Source: Candidatus Parcubacteria bacterium
Lineage (GTDB): Bacteria; Patescibacteriota; Minisyncoccia; Minisyncoccales; Minisyncoccaceae
Length of the DNA stretch: 5,806 bases
Reading direction: 5' to 3'
Assembly (NCBI GenBank): GCA_017992335.1
Contig: JAGOOU010000010.1
Location: forward strand, 1 to 5,806
The position numbers were made by a program, and so were the translations under genes. Below, one piece after another: positions 1-5,206 of this stretch (within the stretch, counting starts at the first letter, position 1; each line of letters opens with the position of its first letter). The notes beneath the pieces were generated by a model that was given only the letters and a program-made list of their open reading frames with translations, had not been told where the DNA came from and did no database searches.

Positions 1-140
1 TTGATGTTGATAGGTTAAGAATACTAGTTAGATTGGCTAAAGATTTAAGATTTATTAATATTAAAACCTATGGGACATTTTGTGAAAAGGTAACAGAAAT
101 AGGAAAGATCTTGGGAGGATGGAAGAAAACAGCAAGTTAA
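1..140 (+). CDS. avd: Avd-like four-helix-bundle protein, C-terminal fragment (partial at window start)
   Basis: The frame beginning at position 3 is open to a TAA at 138-140 and gives 45 residues. They include RILVRLAKDLRFIN and end in TEIGKILGGWKKTAS. The closing IGxxLGGW stretch is the hallmark end of Avd/23S-rRNA-intervening-sequence-type four-helix-bundle proteins, which are normally about 110-130 residues, so roughly two thirds of the gene lies upstream. In BPP-1, Avd forms a basic pentamer that binds the RT and the template RNA and is needed for mutagenic retrohoming. The template repeat begins about 25 nt after the stop. In BPP-1 the 3' end of avd is part of the RNA that primes cDNA synthesis, so this stretch may also act as RNA. 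The fragment is too short for the ORF to be recognised by length alone; the call rests on the C-terminal motif and the neighbouring TR and RT. Confidence 0.82.
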   Translation, partial: DVDRLRILVRLAKDLRFINIKTYGTFCEKVTEIGKILGGWKKTAS

Positions 141-163
141 AATATTTAAGCAGGGGTAAAATC

Positions 164-289
164 GCGCAACGTGCCTTGAAACGCGGTGGCAATTGGAACA
201 ACACGTCCAACGCTGGTGTGTTTACATTGAAAACGAACAATGGGCCTACTGATACGAACACGAACATTGGGTTTCGTTGCGCCCGGTAG
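164..289 (+). repeat. DGR template repeat (TR)
   Basis: The stretch is clearly GC-richer (64 of 123 nt at 164-286) than the AT-rich flanks and has about 33 adenines, many in AAC codons (197, 200, 209, 236, 257, 263) or ACG codons (203, 233, 254, 260). Adenines in such codons are the sites DGR RTs randomise. Read from 182 it gives RGGNWNNTSNAGVFTLKT, then NNGPTDTNTNIGFRCAR and a TAG at 287-289. The RGGxW and GFRCAR blocks are typical of the C-terminal C-type-lectin/FGE-sulfatase fold of DGR target proteins. TR rather than VR is preferred because adenine codons are intact and the element sits between avd and RT. The 5' edge is uncertain (about 160-182). The GC-rich 3' end (269-286) is the likely counterpart of the initiation-of-mutagenic-homology segment. 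Confidence 0.85.
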
Positions 290-465
290 CAATGTTATTA
301 GCTCGAATAGTATATTTAAGGATGTGCTATCAATGCATTATTAGCTACGGATTTTATTCCTTCCCGAGTAATTTAATTTGAAAGGGAGAATATTAAGCCC
401 GTATCCCTGGTCAGTTTGAGTAGTAATTAGCGAAACATCTGGCCAGGGCTAATAGGCGAACTTAA
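290..465 (+). ncRNA. DGR RNA spacer between TR and RT, predicted structured
   Basis: These 176 nt contain no credible ORF. In BPP-1 the corresponding spacer of about 140 nt is part of the DGR RNA that folds, binds RT-Avd and primes cDNA synthesis. Complementary segments seen here are 283-290 with 344-350 (7 pairs, one bulge, reaching into the TR end), 307-313 with 324-330 (7 pairs including two G-U, 10-nt loop), the TCCC at 362-365 with the GGGA at 384-387, and 405-414 with 439-448 (10 pairs, one G-U). A near-direct repeat is also present, CAATGTTATTAGCT at 290-303 and CAATGCATTATTAGCT at 331-346. The RNA role is inferred from position and family. The exact RNA ends are not visible. Confidence 0.55.
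405..448 (+). other. Stem-loop in the DGR spacer, just upstream of the RT start
   Basis: CCCTGGTCAG at 405-414 pairs with CTGGCCAGGG at 439-448 over ten consecutive positions, with a single U-G wobble (411 with 442) and a 24-nt loop. It is the strongest inverted repeat in the first 500 bases and is GC-rich in an AT-rich setting. No T-run follows, so it does not look like an intrinsic terminator. It ends 17 nt before the RT start codon, so it could be a structural element of the DGR RNA or a control on RT translation. An alternative pairing of AGCCC at 396-400 with GGGCT at 446-450 could compete with it. Confidence 0.55.
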
Positions 466-1437
466 ATGAAAAGAAAAGGAAACCTGTTTAACAAAGTTTG
501 TTCTTTTGAAAATATCCATTCAGCATATTCTAAAGCTAGGAGAGGGAAAAGATTTAAAAAGGATATTTTGGAGTTCAATTATGATTTAGAGTATAATTTA
601 ATTGATATAAAAGAAAGGTTGGAGAAGCAAGAGTATATTCATGGCGCGTACAAGGAATTTATTGTCCGTGATTCAAAGGAGCGTTTAATTAGAGCTCCTC
701 TTTTTAAAGACAGAGTAGTTCATCATTCTTTGTGCGCAGTAATTGAGCCCATATTTGAGAAAACATTCATTTCCAATTCTTTTGCTTGTAGGAAAAAGAA
801 AGGGGCGCACAAAGGCATTAAAACATTAAAAACATTTTTAAAGGACAATAGGGATGTGTATTGTTTGAAGTGTGATATCTCTAAGTATTTTGACAGTATT
901 AATCAAGAAATTCTTTTAAGAATAATTGAAAGTAAAATCAAGGACAAAAGAATAATGTGGCTCATTAAACAAATAATCAATTCTTTTAATAAAGACATAA
1001 GAATCGGAATTCCCATTGGCAATCTCACTTCTCAATTGTTTGCCAATGTATATTTAAATCAACTAGATCAGCTTGTTAAGCACAATTTAAAACAGAAGAA
1101 ATTCATCCGCTACATGGACGACTTTTTAATTCTAGGACAAGAAAAACAAGAAATGCATGTTCTTAAAAAGAAAATCAAGATGTTTTTGGAAAATAATCTT
1201 AAGCTAGGATTAAATCCTAAAAAAGCTAATGTTTTTCCATTGTCTTTAGGAATAGATTTTTTAGGGTATATTGTATTCAAGCAATATATTCTATTAAGGA
1301 AAGCCACTGTCAAGAGATTGTTGAAGAAAATAGAGAAGAACAAAAATCATGGGGGGGGGGAGAATCAATGCCAATGCCTGGTTTTCTTACGCCAAACATG
1401 GGAATGCGTATTTTTTAAGGAAAAAACTGTGCTTTGA
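466..1437 (+). CDS. DGR reverse transcriptase, C-terminus frameshifted at a G10 tract
   Basis: This RT copies the template-repeat RNA into adenine-mutagenised cDNA. The start MKRKGNLFNKVCSFENI matches the usual DGR RT beginning, so ATG 466 is accepted although no Shine-Dalgarno precedes it. Visible blocks are PLFKDRVVHHSLC near 78-90, FACRKKKGAHKG near 106-117, LKCDISKYFDSI at 134-145 with catalytic D137, GIPIGNLTSQLFANVYL at 181-197, and RYMDDFLIL at 215-223 with catalytic D218 and D219. IGNLTSQ replaces the QGxxxSP found in most RTs and is the DGR signature. NPKKANVFP and GIDFLGY mark motifs 6 and 7. After H295 come ten G residues. The annotated frame then reads ENQCQCLVFLRQTWECVFF and stops at 1435-1437, unlike the family. 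The conserved end lies in the next frame (1361-1453). The gene as written is 323 residues; with nine G it would be 328. Confidence 0.93.
   Translation: MKRKGNLFNKVCSFENIHSAYSKARRGKRFKKDILEFNYDLEYNLIDIKERLEKQEYIHGAYKEFIVRDSKERLIRAPLFKDRVVHHSLCAVIEPIFEKTFISNSFACRKKKGAHKGIKTLKTFLKDNRDVYCLKCDISKYFDSINQEILLRIIESKIKDKRIMWLIKQIINSFNKDIRIGIPIGNLTSQLFANVYLNQLDQLVKHNLKQKKFIRYMDDFLILGQEKQEMHVLKKKIKMFLENNLKLGLNPKKANVFPLSLGIDFLGYIVFKQYILLRKATVKRLLKKIEKNKNHGGGENQCQCLVFLRQTWECVFFKEKTVL
1351..1360 (+). repeat. Homopolymeric G10 tract, candidate slippage/phase-variation site in the RT gene
   Basis: Ten consecutive G residues follow CAT at 1348-1350, where codons begin at 1351. Nine G residues would join the upstream RT frame to the downstream conserved frame through three glycines; the ten seen leave it one base out. 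A run this long stands out strongly in a genome of about one third GC. Poly-G runs of this size are well-known sites of replication slippage in phase-variable bacterial genes and can also provoke transcriptional slippage. A read or assembly error in the homopolymer is the main alternative. Confidence 0.8.
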
Positions 1438-1453
1438 AAATGTGTTCTCATAA
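1361..1453 (+). pseudogene. Out-of-frame conserved C-terminus of the DGR reverse transcriptase
   Basis: The frame starting AGA at 1361 reads RINANAWFSYAKHGNAYF, then LRKKLCFENVFS, and stops with TAA at 1451-1453. W(F/L)xYAKHxNxYxLRKKL is the usual final block of DGR reverse transcriptases, so this belongs to the RT starting at 466 and not to a separate gene. It has no start codon of its own. Joined through a nine-G tract it completes a 328-residue protein, within the usual 300-380 range. The segment is free of stops and keeps the family motif, which argues that the frameshift is recent, reversible, corrected during expression, or a sequencing error, and not old decay. Confidence 0.85.
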
Positions 1454-1465
1454 ATTATATATAAT
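1434..1465 (+). promoter_or_regulatory. Weak candidate promoter for the NIF3 gene
   Basis: A perfect TATAAT (1460-1465) sits inside the 14-nt palindrome AATTATATATAATT (1453-1466), with a TTGAAA at 1434-1439 upstream. The spacing of 20 nt is longer than the optimal 17. In so AT-rich a region a match to the -10 box is expected by chance, so this is only a candidate. If the organism were an archaeon the same TTATATA could serve as a TATA box. Confidence 0.25.
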
Positions 1466-1556
1466 TAGAGGAATGGAATATTCTAAATTGGCATAATTTA
1501 GGGTATCAACAATGTCCCTCTTGTTTTTAATTAATTTTTTGTTAAGATTGAAATAT

Positions 1557-2498
1557 ATGAAAACAAAAGACATCTTTAATTTAGGAATACAAATGGGGAT
1601 AGCTTCTGATTTTAGGGGGAAGCAAGGAATTGATAAAATGCTTTTAAGGAAGAAAAAGGTTTACGATTCTTTGAGCGAAGAGAAGAGAATGGATTTTGAC
1701 ATAGAAGCATTAGACAATCCTTTTTTAGATTCAAGGATTCACAATCTTTTTGAGGATAAAGAAATTAAAAAAATAATTGCCGGAATTGATATTGATACTG
1801 CAGAATTATTATTAGCCAAGCAAATGAATGTCGATTTAATAATAGGGCACCATCCTGTTGGCAGGGCTTTGTCTAATTTGGCAGATGTTATGGATCTGCA
1901 AAGCGATGTTTTAAATTATTATGGAGTGCCAATTAATATTGCCGAGAAATTAATGTCTTTAAGAATTAGCGAGGTTGCCAGAGGCGTTAGTTCTTCTAAT
2001 CACAACAAGGTAATCGATGCTTCTAAATTGCTCAATCTTAATTTTATTAATCTTCACACTCCTTGTGATAATTTGGTAGCAAAATATCTAAAAGAGTTAA
2101 TTGAAAAAGAAAATCCAGAAAGGATTGAAGATCTAATAAAGCTTTTGAAAGGAATTCCTGAATACAAACAAGCTTCTAAAATTAATGCTGGACCAAAGAT
2201 TTTTTCAGGAAGCCCCGAAAGCAGATGTGGCAAAATTGTTTTAACAGAAATAACTGGAGGAACGGAAGGATCATCTAAATTATATGAGAAAATGGCTCAA
2301 GCAGGGATAGGAACTGTTATTGGAATGCATATGTCAGAAGAACACAAAAAAGAAGCAGAAGCTGCTAATATTAATGTAGTTATTGCTGGCCATATTTCCT
2401 CTGATTCAATTGGTATGAATTTATTCTTAGATGAACTAGAAAAACAAGGGATAGAAATTATTGCTTTTAGCGGGCTTACAAGAGTTAAAAGGTTTTAA
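1557..2498 (+). CDS. NIF3-like (DUF34) dinuclear metal-centre protein
   Basis: A cytosolic protein of the NIF3/DUF34 family, whose members bind two metal ions and form ring-shaped assemblies. The biochemical role is unsettled; some members are linked to GTP cyclohydrolase I-like metal handling. Numbering from ATG 1557 (313 residues), IIGHHPVG (about 95-102) has the paired histidines expected of a metal ligand, NIAEKLM and ISEVARGVSSSNHNK follow, and the C-terminus carries GMHMSEEH and GHISSDSIGMNLFL (His 279), matching the second metal-ligand block. An in-frame ATG at 1512 would add 15 hydrophobic residues (MSLLFLINFLLRLKY) that do not resemble the family, and MKTKDIFNLGIQMGI is the expected start, so 1557 is chosen. 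No Shine-Dalgarno is visible before either. Its 3' end overlaps the convergent elp3 by 14 bp. It lies just after the DGR and has no evident functional tie to it. Confidence 0.85.
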   Translation: MKTKDIFNLGIQMGIASDFRGKQGIDKMLLRKKKVYDSLSEEKRMDFDIEALDNPFLDSRIHNLFEDKEIKKIIAGIDIDTAELLLAKQMNVDLIIGHHPVGRALSNLADVMDLQSDVLNYYGVPINIAEKLMSLRISEVARGVSSSNHNKVIDASKLLNLNFINLHTPCDNLVAKYLKELIEKENPERIEDLIKLLKGIPEYKQASKINAGPKIFSGSPESRCGKIVLTEITGGTEGSSKLYEKMAQAGIGTVIGMHMSEEHKKEAEAANINVVIAGHISSDSIGMNLFLDELEKQGIEIIAFSGLTRVKRF

Positions 2499-2499
2499 C
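2484..2499. other. Inverted repeat spanning both stop codons of the convergent NIF3 and elp3 genes
   Basis: GTTAAAA at 2484-2490 and TTTTAAC at 2493-2499 are exact inverted copies separated by GG. The arms contain the TAA of the NIF3 gene (2496-2498) and the complement of the elp3 TAA (2485-2487). The repeat could work weakly in both directions at transcript ends, but the arms are AT-rich and the two-base loop would force outer pairs to carry the stem. It may be only a by-product of two overlapping TAA codons. Confidence 0.3.
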
Positions 2500-4002
2500 C
2501 ATGTAGTTGTTATTTAACTTGTATCCTAGTTTTTTGTAGTACCCTCTTACTCCTACGCCAGAAATAATGTAAAGTTTTTTAATTTTATATTTTTTAGTTA
2601 TTTTTTCAGCTTCTTTTATTGATTTTTTACCTAATCCTTTATGCTGTATTTCTTTAGACTTTCCATTAATAGAGATTGCCTGGCCGTAAGTGTGGAGCTC
2701 TCTAATAACAGCATTGCTATTGTTAATTCTTAATCTTAAAAGAGAATAAAGGTTTTTTCTTTGTTTATCTTCAAAAGAAAGAAAGAATTCTTTTCCTTTA
2801 GAAGCACTATACTCGTCTTTAAAAAGATAAACCCTTTCCTTTTTATTTAGATCTTTTATTTCTCTACATCTAATACATTCACATTTCCAATTTTCGTTTT
2901 TCATTTCTCTGTCTATTATTTGTCTTAGATTAGATGTTTTTGCTCCGCCTTCTATAATTAGGGTAGAGGGGATATCTCTTACGATTCTTTCAATTCTAAC
3001 ATATCTTGGAACAATCTTTTTAATTTCTTTTATTGTTTTTATTAATGTTTTTTCAGAATACGGCTTGTATTCTTTTTTAAGATAAAGCTTGTACAAGGGA
3101 GCTTCTTTGACTAAGGCGCAAGGATATATTTTAATGTAGTCTGGTTTAAAATCGTCATTGTTAAATATCTCTTTAAACATTTTAATGTCTTTTTTAGGCG
3201 TAGACCCAGGCAAATTAAGCATTATTTGATATGCTACTTTAAATCCAGCATTTTTTAATAGTCTCGTTGCTTTTATTGATTCTTCTACATCGTGACCTCT
3301 TTTATTAAGTTTAAGAATGTCATTATAAATTGTTTGTATGCCTAATTCTATTTTCGTTGCTCCTAATTCTCTCATTTCTTCAATTTCTTTTTTATTAATA
3401 TAGTCAGGCCTTGTTTCAAAAGACATTCCAACAATTCTATGTTTAGATGATTCATTTTTCTTTTGAGCTGTTTTTAATTCTTTGCTTATCGAAGAATTGC
3501 AAGCATCAAAACATCTTTTAATAAACCAATTCTTGTAATTTTTATCATAATATGACCAAGTGCCCCCAATAACTCTTAAGTCTATTTTTTGAGTTGGGTG
3601 TCCTGACATTTCCAATACTTCTATTCTTTTTTTAACTTGCACGTATGGATCATATTTTAATCTTTTAGCTCTTTCTACTGCTGGCTCTCCTGATAAGTAG
3701 CTTTTAGGAATGTTTTCTTCTTTGGGGCAGAAAATACAATTTCCAGGACAATCATATGGTTTGGTTAAAACAGAAACATTAACTACTCCAGACAAAGACC
3801 TCACTGGTCTTGTTCTTAGTAGTTTTTCGATTTTGTCATTTTTTTTGATGCTTTTTTTATGAATTAATTTATGATATGCTTCAAGTAGTTCAATATTAGT
3901 AGGGTAAGAACCACCTATTAATCTTTTAGCCAAAGCTAAGTCATCAGAGGTTTTGGCTTTGATTTCAACGAGTTTTTTAATTATTAATTCTTTTCTGTCC
4001 AT
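2485..4002 (-). CDS. elp3: Elp3-type tRNA uridine-34 modification enzyme (radical SAM / GNAT)
   Basis: Elp3 uses acetyl-CoA and a radical SAM cluster to add a carboxymethyl group to C5 of wobble uridine 34 in tRNA (cm5U). The 505 residues fall in order: a basic N-terminal tRNA-binding part (1-70, ending TRPVRSLSGVVNVSVLTKP), a CX3CX2C cluster motif CPGNCIFCP (Cys 85, 89, 92), YLSGEPAVERAKRLKYDPY, GGTWSYY near 146, GMSFETRPDYI near 193, GIQTIYNDILKLNKRGH, a cysteine pair in CECIRC near 375, and a C-terminal GNAT domain with RELHTYGQ, QHKGLGKK (acetyl-CoA loop) and ISGVGVRGYYKKLGY. All catalytic blocks are present and the length is normal for a non-eukaryotic Elp3. Its start codon abuts that of the divergent Trm9-like methyltransferase, leaving no intergenic promoter space; its end overlaps NIF3. 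The closest sense by motif style is a Patescibacteria Elp3. Confidence 0.95.
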   Translation of the reverse strand: MDRKELIIKKLVEIKAKTSDDLALAKRLIGGSYPTNIELLEAYHKLIHKKSIKKNDKIEKLLRTRPVRSLSGVVNVSVLTKPYDCPGNCIFCPKEENIPKSYLSGEPAVERAKRLKYDPYVQVKKRIEVLEMSGHPTQKIDLRVIGGTWSYYDKNYKNWFIKRCFDACNSSISKELKTAQKKNESSKHRIVGMSFETRPDYINKKEIEEMRELGATKIELGIQTIYNDILKLNKRGHDVEESIKATRLLKNAGFKVAYQIMLNLPGSTPKKDIKMFKEIFNNDDFKPDYIKIYPCALVKEAPLYKLYLKKEYKPYSEKTLIKTIKEIKKIVPRYVRIERIVRDIPSTLIIEGGAKTSNLRQIIDREMKNENWKCECIRCREIKDLNKKERVYLFKDEYSASKGKEFFLSFEDKQRKNLYSLLRLRINNSNAVIRELHTYGQAISINGKSKEIQHKGLGKKSIKEAEKITKKYKIKKLYIISGVGVRGYYKKLGYKLNNNYMVKTF

Positions 4003-4638
4003 ATGGATATTAATTCTATATTAAACAAATTAAAGGAAGATTACAATAACATTGCTTTGAAATATTCGCAAGTTAGAGAAAGAGAATGGAAAGAAATGGA
4101 TTTTCTTTTTGATAAGATTTTAGAAAAAGACAAGGTCCTTGATTTGGGTTGTGGAAATGGAAGATTTTATCCTGCTTTTGAGAAAAGAAAAGCAGATTAT
4201 TATGGAATTGATTTTTCTTCTAATCTAATCCAAATTGCTAAAGAAAAGTATCCGTCAGGAAATTTTTTGGTAAGTGATGCCTTTGATTTAAAGTTTGAAA
4301 ATGATTTTTTTGATAAGATTTATTCAATTGCAGTTTTGCATCACGTGCCAGGAGAAGAATTAAGAATTAAGTTTTTCAAAGAAGCAAGTAGAGTTTTAAA
4401 AGAACAAGGGTTGTTAATTTTAACTGTTTGGGATTTAAAAGATAAGCAAAAGAATGAAGAAAAAGATGTTTTTCTTTCTTGGTACGGAGCAAAAGATTGC
4501 TATTTCCATGTTTTTACTTTAAAAGAATTAGAAGATTTGGTTGCTTTATCAGGATTGAAAATTATTGAAAAAGGAGAGATAATAGTAGGACAAAGGCCAT
4601 ATAATAATTTTTACATAATCTGTCAAAAAAATGATTAA
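4003..4638 (+). CDS. Class I SAM-dependent methyltransferase, Trm9-like
   Basis: A Rossmann-fold methyltransferase of 211 residues. Motif I is DLGCGNGRF (47-55), the acidic ribose-binding block is YYGIDFSSNLIQIAKEK (67-83), SDAFDLKF follows near 91, and SIAVLHHVPGEELRIKFF (108-125) corresponds to the SIAVVHH block of the yeast tRNA methyltransferase Trm9. The protein continues with RVLKEQGLLILTVWD and a C-terminal HVFTLKELEDLVALSGL and GQRPYNNFYIICQ. Trm9 esterifies the cm5U made by Elp3 to mcm5U; its position head-to-head with elp3 supports the same substrate here. The activity is inference, and a generic methyltransferase is the alternative. ATG 4003 is needed because DYNNIALKYSQVREREW (13-29) is already the conserved N-terminus, though no Shine-Dalgarno is present and the upstream base belongs to elp3. 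It leads an overlapping operon. Confidence 0.85.
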   Translation: MDINSILNKLKEDYNNIALKYSQVREREWKEMDFLFDKILEKDKVLDLGCGNGRFYPAFEKRKADYYGIDFSSNLIQIAKEKYPSGNFLVSDAFDLKFENDFFDKIYSIAVLHHVPGEELRIKFFKEASRVLKEQGLLILTVWDLKDKQKNEEKDVFLSWYGAKDCYFHVFTLKELEDLVALSGLKIIEKGEIIVGQRPYNNFYIICQKND

Positions 4639-5206
4639 CAAAAAATACAACATCGTAGTTTCTGGTGCAGCTGTATTGAAGCCGTGCTGTGATAATATTA
4701 AAGAAATATCAAAAGAATTAGGAAAACAAGTAGCAAAAAAAGGCCACACACTAGTTACTGGTGCTACTTGTGGAGTTCCATATCATGCTGCTTTGGGGTG
4801 CAAAGAAGCAAAAGGATTTAATATTGGTTTTTCTCCTGCTTCAAGTGAAAGAGAACATTTAAAGAAATACAAACTTCCAATAGATGCTTTTGATATCATG
4901 ATTTATACCGGAGGAGATTATACAGGAAGAGATGTTTTAATGACTAAGTCAGCTGATGCTGTTATCATTGTTTGTGGAAGAATTGGAACTTTGCATGAGT
5001 TTGCAACAGCAATTGAAACAAAAAAACCAGTAGGAGTACTAGAAGGAACAGGGGGAACTGCTGATAGGATAAGAGGACTTATATCAGGAGTATATAGTAG
5101 GGTTTCTAAAACAATTGTTTTTGAAAGTAATCCAGATATTTTAGTTGATAGATTAATTAAAATAGTTGATAAAAACAAAAAACATAATTCTCGTTTAATA
5201 AAATGA
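4631..5206 (+). CDS. SLOG/LOG-family-like nucleotide-binding protein
   Basis: A Rossmann-like protein of 191 residues. It opens with NIVVSGAA (7-14), has KKGHTLVTGATCGVPYHAA (36-54), YTGGDYTGRDVLMTKSADA (92-110), CGRIGTLHEFATAIETKKP (115-133) and VLEGTGGTADRIRGLI (136-151). The arrangement of a glycine-rich first loop and a later GxGTxxE block is that of the SLOG superfamily, which includes the LOG phosphoribohydrolases and TIGR00725 proteins. Classical LOG enzymes have PGGxGTxxE; here it is CGRIGTLHE, keeping the glycine-threonine and the glutamate (Glu 123) but not the first proline-glycine pair, so phosphoribohydrolase activity should not be assumed. The ATG overlaps the methyltransferase stop by 8 bp (4631-4638), which points to translational coupling. 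The substrate is unknown. Confidence 0.75.
   Translation: MINKKYNIVVSGAAVLKPCCDNIKEISKELGKQVAKKGHTLVTGATCGVPYHAALGCKEAKGFNIGFSPASSEREHLKKYKLPIDAFDIMIYTGGDYTGRDVLMTKSADAVIIVCGRIGTLHEFATAIETKKPVGVLEGTGGTADRIRGLISGVYSRVSKTIVFESNPDILVDRLIKIVDKNKKHNSRLIK

Larger units (their letters stand above)
1..1453 (+). mobile_element. Diversity-generating retroelement (DGR), downstream part: avd - TR - spacer - RT
   Basis: Three adjacent parts identify a DGR: the C-terminus of an Avd-like protein, an adenine-rich template repeat whose translation ends like a DGR lectin-fold variable region, and a reverse transcriptase with the DGR-specific IGNLTSQ motif. In known DGRs the RT and Avd copy the TR RNA with errors at adenines, and the mutated cDNA replaces the variable repeat at the 3' end of a target gene. 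The order here matches Bordetella phage BPP-1. The target gene and variable repeat are absent from the window and probably lie upstream of position 1. Nothing visible (integrase, capsid or tail genes) says whether the cassette sits in a prophage or in the chromosome proper. The RT reading frame is broken by a G10 tract, so current activity is uncertain. Confidence 0.9.

Noticed and set aside
61..267. Minus-strand open frame of 68 codons, antisense to avd and the TR
   Set aside because: It is phenylalanine/leucine/proline-rich low-quality coding, opposite a recognised avd end and TR, and matches no family I know.
164..289. The repeat as a variable repeat (VR) at the end of a target gene
   Set aside because: It lies between avd and RT, its adenine codons are intact, and the upstream frame opens only 15 codons before it, with no lectin-type gene body.
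405..448. Intrinsic terminator ahead of the RT
   Set aside because: The stem is strong but no T-run follows; CTAATAGGCG comes after the stem.
1110..1343. Minus-strand open frame of 77 codons inside the RT gene
   Set aside because: It lies opposite the YMDD and thumb coding region of a clear RT; composition is that of an antisense shadow.
1435..1437. Recoded TGA at the RT end or elsewhere
   Set aside because: TGA also ends the SLOG and EF-like genes exactly where the next gene's ATG overlaps, so TGA acts as a stop.
466..1453. Group II intron or retron reverse transcriptase
   Set aside because: The IGNLTSQ block, lack of maturase domain and adjacent Avd and TR identify a DGR RT; no intron domain V or msr/msd-like repeats are seen.
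1512..1556. Upstream ATG that would give the NIF3 protein a 15-residue hydrophobic leader
   Set aside because: The extension does not resemble the family N-terminus, and a signal or membrane anchor is not expected for a NIF3 protein.
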